Below, piece by piece: positions 1-7,094 of a stretch of 64,000 bases of DNA. The stretch is from Nitrogeniibacter aestuarii (GTDB lineage: Bacteria; Pseudomonadota; Gammaproteobacteria; Burkholderiales; Rhodocyclaceae). The translations under genes and the position numbers were made by a program. Under the pieces are notes generated by a model that searched no databases, had not been told where the DNA came from, and saw only the letters and a list, made by a program, of their open reading frames with translations. The stretch's first letter is position 1; the number at the start of each line of letters is the position of its first letter. Location of the stretch: NCBI RefSeq assembly GCF_017309585.1, contig NZ_CP071321.1, forward strand, positions 620,001-684,000. The letters are read 5' to 3'.

Positions 1-1
1 G

Positions 2-1072
2 AAGGACTATGCGGGCGTGATTCTGGACTCCGGCCAGCTCCTGCTCGCCATTCTCAACGATATCCTCGACATCTCGCGCATTGAGGCGGGACGGATGGCC
101 TTGTCGGCAACACCGATGGCAGTCGAGCCCTGGCTGATGGACACGGTGCGCGCCTTCGAGCCGGTTGCGCAGGGCAAGGGCCTGTGCTTGAGCGCCACGT
201 GGCACGGGCCGCCCGAACGGCGGTACTCCGCGGACGCCTTGCGGCTGCGCCAGATGCTGTCGAATCTCATCAACAATGCGGTCAAGTTCACTGCCCAGGG
301 GGCAGTCCAGGTCGATGCGACCGAGCTCGAGGCCGAGGGTGGGCGGGCCGTGCTGCAAGTGCGCGTCACGGACACCGGGGTCGGCATGAGCCAGTCGGTG
401 CAGGATCGATTGTTCGTCCCATTCACCCAGGCGGACAGCTCGATCACGCGCGAGTACGGCGGTAGTGGTCTGGGCTTGTCCATCGTGCGGCGACTTGCGC
501 AGCTCATGGGGGGCGAGATCAGCGTACGCAGTGCGCCGGACGAGGGGGCCTGCTTCATGTTCGAGGTGCCGGTCGAGATCGACCGTGAGTCGACGCTATC
601 GCTCCCGGCCGTCCCCGACAGGCCCGCGCCAGCGGCCGCGACGGTGAGTGCCCCGGAGACGGTGGTCGCGGGTGCGCCGGTGCTGCTGGTGGACGACAAC
701 CCGATCAATCGCAGAGTGGCCGAGATCATGCTCGGGCAGTTCGGCCTCGAGGTCGTACAGGCGACCAACGGGCAGGAGTGTCTCGATCGACTCGACGCGG
801 GACTGCGGCCGGTCTTCATTCTCATGGATGTGCAGATGCCGGTGCTGGACGGGCTGAGCGCCACCCGGCTCATCCGCGAGCGGGAGGCCCGCGAATATTG
901 TCGCCGTACCCCGGTCATCGCGCTGACCGGTGGCGTGTTCGAGGACGATGCCACCCGGTGTCGGGATGCCGGCATGGACGATTTCCTCGCCAAGCCCCTC
1001 GATGCGACACAGTTCAGACGCGTGGTGACACGATGGCTGGACGGCGCGGGCGCGCCCACCGCCGACAGCTAA
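2..1072 (+). CDS. Hybrid sensor histidine kinase/response regulator (5' truncated)
   Basis: The reading frame is open from the left edge, so the start and sensor part lie outside the window. What remains begins at the end of the HisKA dimerisation helix (LNDILDISRIEAG), then a HATPase_c domain with N-box NLINNAVKFT, G1 box DTGVGM and G2 box GGSGLGLSIV. It ends in a receiver domain (residues about 220-345 of the visible part) with the acidic pair VDDN, phospho-acceptor Asp in LMDVQMP and the conserved Lys in AKPLD. The phosphohistidine itself is not visible. The protein autophosphorylates and relays phosphate to its own receiver; the signal is unknown. No output domain follows the receiver, so a downstream phosphotransfer partner is expected. 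Confidence 0.95.
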   Translation, partial: KDYAGVILDSGQLLLAILNDILDISRIEAGRMALSATPMAVEPWLMDTVRAFEPVAQGKGLCLSATWHGPPERRYSADALRLRQMLSNLINNAVKFTAQGAVQVDATELEAEGGRAVLQVRVTDTGVGMSQSVQDRLFVPFTQADSSITREYGGSGLGLSIVRRLAQLMGGEISVRSAPDEGACFMFEVPVEIDRESTLSLPAVPDRPAPAAATVSAPETVVAGAPVLLVDDNPINRRVAEIMLGQFGLEVVQATNGQECLDRLDAGLRPVFILMDVQMPVLDGLSATRLIREREAREYCRRTPVIALTGGVFEDDATRCRDAGMDDFLAKPLDATQFRRVVTRWLDGAGAPTADS

Positions 1073-1146
1073 GGTCCCGCAGGCTGTCCCGTGTCCGTCT
1101 GGTGCCGACGCCTTCATAATGGAGGCTGGTAACGCCCGGATGCGCC

Positions 1147-2190
1147 ATGACCCGTCCCATCGTCTACGCCCTGCTCGCCGCCGCCCTGTTCGGTGCCAGT
1201 ACCCCGTTTGCCAAACTGTTGCTGGGCGACGTTTCTCCGTGGTTGCTGGCCGGACTGCTTTACCTGGGCAGCGGGATCGGGCTGGGGGGCTATCGCGTCG
1301 TGCGCGACGGACAGTGGAAGCCGTCGGGCCTGACACCGGGGGAATGGCCGTGGCTGGCAGGCGCCATCGTCTTCGGCGGGGTGCTCGGGCCGCTCGCATT
1401 GATGTTCGGCCTCTCCCGGACGCCGGGGGCGGCGGCCTCCCTGTTGCTCAACCTCGAAGCCGTGCTCACTGCCGTGCTGGCGTGGTGCGTGTTCAGGGAA
1501 GCGACCGACCGTCGTGTCGTGCTGGGCATGGTGGCCATCGTGATTGGCGGGCTCTTGCTGTCATGGTCGTCCTCAGCGGGTCATGATGCCGGCAGTCTGC
1601 CGGGGCCGCTGGCCATCGTGCTTGCCTGCCTGTGCTGGGCCATCGACAACAATCTTACCCGTCAGGTATCGGCCGCGGACGCGGTGTTCATTGCCAGCGT
1701 CAAGGGCGCCGTTGCGGGCGGTGTGAATGTTGCGCTGGCGGTGATGCTCGGTGCCGACTGGCCGTCGGCCGAGCTCGTGGGCGCGACGCTGTTGGTCGGG
1801 CTGCTGGGCTACGGTGTCAGTCTGGTGATGTTCGTTCTGGCCCTGCGCGGGCTGGGCACGGCGCGCACCGGGGCCTATTTTTCGACGGCGCCCTTCATCG
1901 GCGCGGCCCTCTCGCTGGTCATGCTCGATGAAGTGGCGGGCCCCGGCTTCTGGTGGGCGACCGGTTTCATGGCAATCGGCGTCTGGCTGCACCTGAGCGA
2001 GCGTCATGAGCACGTGCACACCCACGAGGCGACAGCACACCGACACATGCACGTGCATGACGCGCATCACCAGCACGCCCACGAACCCGAGACCCCGCCC
2101 GGTGAGCCTCACGAACACTGGCATCGGCACGAGCCGGTCACCCACAAGCATCCGCATTTCCCCGACATCCATCACCGTCACTCCCATTAG
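1147..2190 (+). CDS. DMT/EamA-family transporter with histidine-rich C-terminal tail
   Basis: A 347-residue inner-membrane protein with about ten hydrophobic segments in two EamA repeats (residues about 1-140 and 150-285), the drug/metabolite transporter fold. After the last membrane segment (WLHLSER) comes a tail of about 61 residues holding 23 histidines in HxH and HH patterns, also rich in Glu and Pro. Such tails usually bind Ni, Co, Zn or Cu, so metal transport, buffering or sensing is plausible but unproven. The start ATG at 1147 lacks a strong Shine-Dalgarno; GGAGG at about 1120 is too far. It stands alone, followed by a large palindrome and then katG. Family call is secure; substrate is unknown. 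Confidence 0.9.
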   Translation: MTRPIVYALLAAALFGASTPFAKLLLGDVSPWLLAGLLYLGSGIGLGGYRVVRDGQWKPSGLTPGEWPWLAGAIVFGGVLGPLALMFGLSRTPGAAASLLLNLEAVLTAVLAWCVFREATDRRVVLGMVAIVIGGLLLSWSSSAGHDAGSLPGPLAIVLACLCWAIDNNLTRQVSAADAVFIASVKGAVAGGVNVALAVMLGADWPSAELVGATLLVGLLGYGVSLVMFVLALRGLGTARTGAYFSTAPFIGAALSLVMLDEVAGPGFWWATGFMAIGVWLHLSERHEHVHTHEATAHRHMHVHDAHHQHAHEPETPPGEPHEHWHRHEPVTHKHPHFPDIHHRHSH

Positions 2191-2281
2191 CCGCGTCGCG
2201 CACGCGTGCCCCGTTGCGTCGAGCCCGCTGACTGCATCGGGTTGAACTCGCTGCCGAGAAGTGAGACCAAGCGATACGGCC

Positions 2282-2324
2282 GTCATGCACGATGGATTTT
2301 CCGCGGAAAGAGTCCGTGCATGAC
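2282..2324. repeat. 43-bp nested palindrome between DMT transporter and katG
   Basis: Outer arms GTCATGCAC (2282-2290) and GTGCATGAC (2316-2324) are perfect 9-bp inverted repeats. Nested almost concentrically is a perfect 12-bp palindrome, TTTCCGCGGAAA (2298-2309). No T-run follows on either side, so it does not look like a standard intrinsic terminator. It lies 14 bp before the OxyR-like site and about 140 bp before katG. It may be a protein-binding site or an RNA structure. Confidence 0.6.
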
Positions 2325-2337
2325 CTCAGTGATCGTT

Positions 2338-2374
2338 ATAGGTGAAAGCAATCGTCTTTATTGCTTTTATTCTT
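2338..2374 (+). promoter_or_regulatory. Candidate OxyR binding site upstream of katG
   Basis: Four tetrads spaced by exactly 7 bases: ATAG (2338-2341), CAAT (2349-2352), ATTG (2360-2363), TCTT (2371-2374). The OxyR consensus is ATAG-N7-CTAT-N7-ATAG-N7-CTAT, so spacing is exact, the first tetrad is perfect and the inner two are near matches with dyad symmetry. KatG is a classical OxyR target. The AT-rich stretch after it probably contains the promoter. Confidence 0.6.
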
Positions 2375-2466
2375 TTTTTAAATGACTAGACTGCAGGGCA
2401 GGCGAGCGAAACGCGCCAAGGCGCGCCTCGCGATTTACGGTCAATGCAGCAAGCAAGGAGACTCTG

Positions 2467-4641
2467 ATGGGCGCAAACGACATGAACAGCCGGGGTAAAT
2501 GCCCGGTGATGCACGGCAGCGTGACGGCGGCCGGCCAATCCAACACCGACTGGTGGCCCAAGGCCCTCAATCTGGACATCCTCCACCAGCACGACACCAA
2601 AACGAACCCGATGGGCGAGGGCTTCGATTACCGCGAAGCGCTCAAGACGCTCGATGTGGAAGCGCTCAAGAAAGACCTGCATGCACTCATGCATGACAGC
2701 CAGGACTGGTGGCCCGCCGACTGGGGCACCTACGCCGGCCTGATGATCCGCATGGCCTGGCACGCGGCGGGCTCCTATCGCCTGGCCGACGGCCGTGGCG
2801 GCGGCAACACGGGCAACCAGCGCTTTGCGCCGCTCAACTCCTGGCCCGACAACGCCAACCTGGACAAGGCGCGCCGTCTGCTCTGGCCGATCAAGAAGAA
2901 ATACGGCAACAAGATCAGCTGGGCCGACCTCATCATCCTGGCGGGCAATGTGGCCTATGAGTCCACCGGTTTCAAGACCTTCGGCTTCGGCTTCGGGCGC
3001 GAGGACATCTGGCATCCGGAGAAGGACACCTACTGGGGCTCCGAGCGCGAGTGGCTGGCGCCGAGCGACAATGACAACAGCCGTTACCACGGCGACCGCG
3101 AGATGGAGAACCCGCTCGCCGCAGTGATGATGGGGCTCATCTATGTGAACCCTGAAGGCGTCGATGGCAACCCCGACCCGCTCAAGACCGCCCAGGACAT
3201 GCGCGACACCTTCAAGCGCATGGCCATGAACGATGAAGAGACCGTCGCCTTGACTGCCGGCGGCCATACCCTGGGCAAGTGCCACGGAAACGGCGATGCC
3301 GACAACCTGGGCGCAGCACCCGAGGGGGCGGAGCTTGAGGACCAGGGGCTGGGCTGGATGAACAAGGTCAGCCGCGGTGTCGGGCGTGACGCCGTGACCG
3401 GCGGACCCGAAGGGGCATGGACCACGAACCCCACGACCTGGGATGACGGCTACTTCAAGATGCTCTTCGACCACGACTGGGAATTGACCAAGAGCCCGGC
3501 CGGCGCGTGGCAATGGAAGCCGGTGAGCATCAAGGACGAGGATCGTCCGGTGGATGTGGAAGATCCGTCCATCCGTCGCGACCCGATGATGACCGATGCC
3601 GACATGGCGCTGAAGATGGACCCGGCATATCGCCAGATTGCCGAGCGCTTCCGCCACGATCAGGCCTACTTCGAAGATGTGTTTGCCCGTGCCTGGTTCA
3701 AGCTCACCCACCGGGATATGGGCCCGAAAGCGCGTTACGTCGGCCCGGACGTGCCGGCGGAAGACCTCATCTGGCAAGACCCGGTGCCGGCAGGCCCCAC
3801 GGGGTACGACGTGAGCGCGGTGAAGGCCAGGATTGCCGCCAGCGGCCTGTCGGTGAGCGATATGGTCAGCACCGCCTGGGACAGCGCCCGCACCTATCGC
3901 GGTTCCGACATGCGCGGCGGCGCCAACGGCGCGCGCATTCGCCTTGCGCCACAGAAGGATTGGGCCGGGAACGAGCCGGAGCGTCTGGCCCGTGTGCTCG
4001 GCGTGCTCGAAGGGATCGCGAAGGACACCGGTGCCAGTGTGGCCGATGTGATCGTGCTGGCCGGCAACGTGGGTGTGGAGCAGGCGGCCGGGGCCGGCGG
4101 GGTGGACATCACGGTACCGTTCTTGCCCGGCCGGGGGGATGCCACCGACGCCATGACCGATGCCGAGTCTTTCGACGTGCTCGAGCCCCTGGCGGACGGT
4201 TACCGCAACTGGGCCAAGAAGGAGTACGTGGTCAGCACCGAGGAGATGCTGCTCGATCGTACCCAGCTGATGGGCCTCACGGCACATGAAATGACCGTGC
4301 TGGTCGGCGGCATGCGCGTGCTCGGCACCAACCACGGCGGCACGCAACATGGTGTGTTCACGGATCGTGTCGGTGCGCTGACCAACGACTTCTTCGTGAA
4401 TCTCACCGACATGGCCAATACGTGGCAGCCTGCCGGCAAGGATCTGTACGAGATTCGCGACCGCAAGTCGGGCGAGGTGAAATGGACGGCGACCCGTGTG
4501 GATCTGGTGTTCGGTTCCAACTCGATTCTCCGCGCCTACGCCGAGGTGTATGCTCAGGATGACAACCGCGAGAAGTTCGTGAAGGACTTCGTGGCCGCCT
4601 GGACCAAGGTGATGAACGCGGACCGCTTCGATCTGCACTGA
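2467..4641 (+). CDS. katG: Catalase-peroxidase KatG
   Basis: A 724-residue haem enzyme that disproportionates hydrogen peroxide and also has peroxidase activity. The N-terminal half has the distal Arg-Trp-His (MIRMAWHAAGSYR, about residues 95-107), the Tyr and Met of the Met-Tyr-Trp adduct (LIYVNPEG; FKRMAMNDEE) and the proximal His in TAGGHTLGK. The degenerate C-terminal peroxidase-like half follows. Length is normal for the family. The start at 2467 is preceded by AAGGAG at about 2456. No signal peptide, so cytoplasmic. The upstream OxyR-like site suggests peroxide induction. A strong hairpin-T terminator at 4676-4700 closes the unit. Confidence 0.97.
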   Translation: MGANDMNSRGKCPVMHGSVTAAGQSNTDWWPKALNLDILHQHDTKTNPMGEGFDYREALKTLDVEALKKDLHALMHDSQDWWPADWGTYAGLMIRMAWHAAGSYRLADGRGGGNTGNQRFAPLNSWPDNANLDKARRLLWPIKKKYGNKISWADLIILAGNVAYESTGFKTFGFGFGREDIWHPEKDTYWGSEREWLAPSDNDNSRYHGDREMENPLAAVMMGLIYVNPEGVDGNPDPLKTAQDMRDTFKRMAMNDEETVALTAGGHTLGKCHGNGDADNLGAAPEGAELEDQGLGWMNKVSRGVGRDAVTGGPEGAWTTNPTTWDDGYFKMLFDHDWELTKSPAGAWQWKPVSIKDEDRPVDVEDPSIRRDPMMTDADMALKMDPAYRQIAERFRHDQAYFEDVFARAWFKLTHRDMGPKARYVGPDVPAEDLIWQDPVPAGPTGYDVSAVKARIAASGLSVSDMVSTAWDSARTYRGSDMRGGANGARIRLAPQKDWAGNEPERLARVLGVLEGIAKDTGASVADVIVLAGNVGVEQAAGAGGVDITVPFLPGRGDATDAMTDAESFDVLEPLADGYRNWAKKEYVVSTEEMLLDRTQLMGLTAHEMTVLVGGMRVLGTNHGGTQHGVFTDRVGALTNDFFVNLTDMANTWQPAGKDLYEIRDRKSGEVKWTATRVDLVFGSNSILRAYAEVYAQDDNREKFVKDFVAAWTKVMNADRFDLH

Positions 4642-4675
4642 GTCTGGCCGTCGAGGCTCGACGTGCTGGTTTGAC

Positions 4676-4700
4676 AGGGCGCCCGCGGGCGCCCTTTTTC
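4676..4700 (+). terminator. Intrinsic terminator after katG
   Basis: Perfect GC-rich palindrome AGGGCGCCCG/CGGGCGCCCT at 4676-4695 followed by TTTTC. It lies 35 bp after the katG stop. Confidence 0.85.
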
Positions 4701-4768
4701 ATGCGCGGCCTCCAGTCCCCGCGCACGATGCCGACAAGGCCTCATGGACAGACCAACCGGGGAGAGAC

Positions 4769-5269
4769 ATGAAGAACACGTACAACGTCCTGTTCCTGTG
4801 CAATCGGAATTCGGCGCGCAGCATCATGGCCGAGAGCCTCCTCAACCGGATGGGGGAAGGGCACTTCAAGGCGTGGAGCGCGGGTGCCCGTCCCAGTGGG
4901 GTCGTCAATCCCCATGCGCTGCAACTGCTGCGAGAGCACGATTTGCCCACTCAGGGGCTTCACAGCAAGCACTGGAGCGAATTCGAAACACCGCAGGCGC
5001 CTGTGTTCGATTTCATCATCACCCTGTGCGACAAGGTCAGCGGCGAGGCTCGTCCGGACTGGCCGGGCCATGGGGTGAGTGCTCACTGGAGTATCGAGGA
5101 CCCCGCTGAGGTATTCGGTGACGAGGCCGCCTGCCGGGAGGCGGTTCATCATGCGTTTCGTCTGCTGACCCATCGCATCGGTATCTTTCTGAGTCTGCCC
5201 TTCTCGCATTTCGACCACATGGCGCTGCACGAAGAAGTGACGCGCGTGGGTAGCGAACGGCCGGGCTGA
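4769..5269 (+). CDS. ArsC-type arsenate reductase / low-molecular-weight protein phosphatase family
   Basis: A 166-residue cytoplasmic protein of the LMW-PTPase fold. The P-loop CNRNSAR (Cys at residue about 11) fits C-x5-R, and WSIEDP near residue 108 supplies the general-acid Asp. LCDKV (residue about 87) gives a second Cys where thioredoxin-coupled ArsC enzymes have their resolving pair. The exact ArsC triad is not clear: only one Cys is seen in that loop, and another lies further on in EAACREAV. It could therefore be an arsenate reductase or a tyrosine phosphatase. No arsR or arsB is adjacent. The start is supported by GGGGAGAG just upstream. Confidence 0.8.
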   Translation: MKNTYNVLFLCNRNSARSIMAESLLNRMGEGHFKAWSAGARPSGVVNPHALQLLREHDLPTQGLHSKHWSEFETPQAPVFDFIITLCDKVSGEARPDWPGHGVSAHWSIEDPAEVFGDEAACREAVHHAFRLLTHRIGIFLSLPFSHFDHMALHEEVTRVGSERPG

Positions 5270-5357
5270 GCTTCGCAGTTTCGCGGACTGGATCGGGAGT
5301 GTCACATTTTGTGTCTTTCTTGCGCGTCACCTTCAATTCGGTGAGCCGGGGTCGCTA

Positions 5358-5369
5358 TAACTAAAGTTA
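5358..5369. repeat. 12-bp palindrome upstream of the PAS-SpoIIE gene
   Basis: TAACTAAAGTTA (TAACT-AA-AGTTA) lies 28 bp before the ATG at 5397 and overlaps a -10-like TATAAC. It could be an operator. Short palindromes like this can occur by chance. Confidence 0.3.
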
Positions 5370-5396
5370 AAGGCCCTTTTGCGCAGGAGCCCCTCC

Positions 5397-6617
5397 ATGT
5401 CAGCAAGCCACTCCATGGCTACGCCGCCCTCGACAGCGTATGCGGTGACCCTCATGGAGCATCTGGTGGTTCCGACCTTCGTGCTAGATGCGAACCGGCG
5501 CGTCGTCGTCTGGAATCGTGCCTGCGAGCGCCTCACCGGTGTGCCGGCCGCTCAGGTGATCGGTACGCGCGAGCATTGGCGAGCCTTCTATACCCAGGCT
5601 CGCCCATGTCTCGCTGACCTGGTGGCCACCCGGGACTGGGGACGCATCGAACGGCTCTACACGCTCCATCACGATCCGGCCACGCCGGCCCACGGGGTGC
5701 ATGTGGAGAACTGGTGCGACATGCCGCATCTGGGCGAGCGACGCTACCTGGTGGTCGATGCCGGGCCGGTTTTCGATGACCACGGTCAGCTCATTGCGGT
5801 GGTTGAAACCCTGCGCGACAACACGGAAAACAAGCTGGCGTCGGTGCAGGTCGAAGAGCAGGCCCGGCGACTGCGTGCTTACTACGACAGCCATGAGCGC
5901 GAGGCGGAACTGGCACGGCGCATACTCGACCACCAGATCCGCTCGGACGTCACCCTGCAGTCGGGGGTTGCCTTCCGGGTGAGCCCCGCCGATAACTTTT
6001 CGGGTGACATGGTATTGGCCGCGCGCAGTCCCGACGGGCGCCTGTATGCCTTGCTCGCGGATGCCGTGGGCCATGGGCTCGCGTCGGCCGTCAGCGCCCT
6101 GCCGGTGGTTCAGGAGTTCTACCGGCTGGTGGAACAGGGTGAGCCCCTCGGCTCGCTGGTGGAATCGATCAACTTCATTCTCGCCAACGCGCTGCCCGCC
6201 GGGCGTTTCGTGGCGGCCGCCTTTGTGTGTCTCGACGAGTCGGCGCAGCGGGGCGAGGTCTGGGTGGGCGGCGTGCCCGATGTGCTCATGCTCGATGCCG
6301 ATGGCGCACTGCTTCAGTGCTTCGCCTCGCTTCACCTGCCCCTGGGGGTCAGTACCGATGAGGATGATGTGCGGCGCACGGTCAGTTTCGACTGGACGGT
6401 CGCGGCGCAACTGGTGATGGTGTCGGACGGGGTCGTGGAAGCCACCTCGCCGGATGGGCGCGAGTTCGGGGTCAAACGTCTGCTTGCGGCCGTCGACGGG
6501 GCGTCACCGGTCATCGAGGCCGTCAGCGACGCCTTGCAGACTCACCTGTGCCAGCTTCCCGCCCATGACGACATGTCCATTCTCGTGGTGCCGTGCCCGC
6601 TCCCGGACTGTCCGTGA
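5397..6617 (+). CDS. PAS-domain SpoIIE/PP2C-type serine phosphatase
   Basis: A 406-residue cytoplasmic signalling protein. An N-terminal PAS domain (residues about 15-150; starts HLVVPTFVLDANRRVVVWN) is followed by a helical linker (about 150-185) and a SpoIIE-type PP2C phosphatase domain (about 190-400). Metal-binding motifs are DNFSGDM, LLADAVGHG, VMVSDGVVEA and DDMSILVV, with all the expected acidic residues present. RsbU-like enzymes of this architecture dephosphorylate anti-anti-sigma factors, or act in partner switching with receiver proteins. No STAS or RsbW-like partner is visible nearby. Start chosen at ATG 5397 because AGGAG lies 7 bases before it; a TTG further upstream is less likely. 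Confidence 0.92.
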   Translation: MSASHSMATPPSTAYAVTLMEHLVVPTFVLDANRRVVVWNRACERLTGVPAAQVIGTREHWRAFYTQARPCLADLVATRDWGRIERLYTLHHDPATPAHGVHVENWCDMPHLGERRYLVVDAGPVFDDHGQLIAVVETLRDNTENKLASVQVEEQARRLRAYYDSHEREAELARRILDHQIRSDVTLQSGVAFRVSPADNFSGDMVLAARSPDGRLYALLADAVGHGLASAVSALPVVQEFYRLVEQGEPLGSLVESINFILANALPAGRFVAAAFVCLDESAQRGEVWVGGVPDVLMLDADGALLQCFASLHLPLGVSTDEDDVRRTVSFDWTVAAQLVMVSDGVVEATSPDGREFGVKRLLAAVDGASPVIEAVSDALQTHLCQLPAHDDMSILVVPCPLPDCP

Positions 6618-6671
6618 CCTGACCCGGTGGCGCATAGAGGCGCTTGCGTCACCGGGTCGACGTGCCCGGCG

Positions 6672-7019
6672 CTATATGCGCAGTTCGCCGGTTTCGCTGC
6701 GGCTGGCGTTGACGAGGACTTCGCTGATCTGCAGGTCGGGGGAGAGGTCGGTGTAGTTCGGGATGTCACCCAGGATATCGTCGGCCACCGGGCCGAAGGC
6801 CGTATTGAAGGCGTCGACCGACTCGAAATACAGGTGAGCGATCGCCACATAGGTCGCCGGCGCGTCGGGCGCACCGCCCGCCAGCCCCTTCTCTGCAGCG
6901 ACACCCTTGCATGCGGCGCCGAGTTTGTCGCGCACCATGGGCAGGTGCGAGTGGGTGTAGTAGTCGAAATCGAATTTCGCACCGGGGGTATTGGGGTAGA
7001 ACACACTGACCTTGATCAT
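6672..7019 (-). CDS. EthD family protein
   Basis: A 115-residue single-domain protein of the ferredoxin-like dimeric alpha-beta barrel class. The N-terminal IKVSVFYPNTPGAKFDFDYY, then HLPMVRDKLG and the later Tyr/Phe-rich YVAIAHLYFES, match the EthD pattern, including the conserved His of the HxPM segment. Family members are reductases or helper proteins of unclear chemistry, first described in ether degradation. It is convergent with the upstream phosphatase. A GGAGAC Shine-Dalgarno precedes the ATG. Specific function unknown. Confidence 0.85.
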   Translation of the reverse strand: MIKVSVFYPNTPGAKFDFDYYTHSHLPMVRDKLGAACKGVAAEKGLAGGAPDAPATYVAIAHLYFESVDAFNTAFGPVADDILGDIPNYTDLSPDLQISEVLVNASRSETGELRI

Positions 7020-7094
7020 GCTTGTCTCCGTTGGATGGGCTTGTGCTCCACACTATAGGCCATGACGCGCCGGCTGAGCTCAACGGCTTGACGA

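Noticed and set aside
2386..4638. Long open frame on the minus strand opposite katG (750 codons)
   Set aside because: It is the antisense of a strongly conserved gene. Its composition is His/Arg/Val-rich shadow sequence with no domain, and high GC makes such long shadows common.
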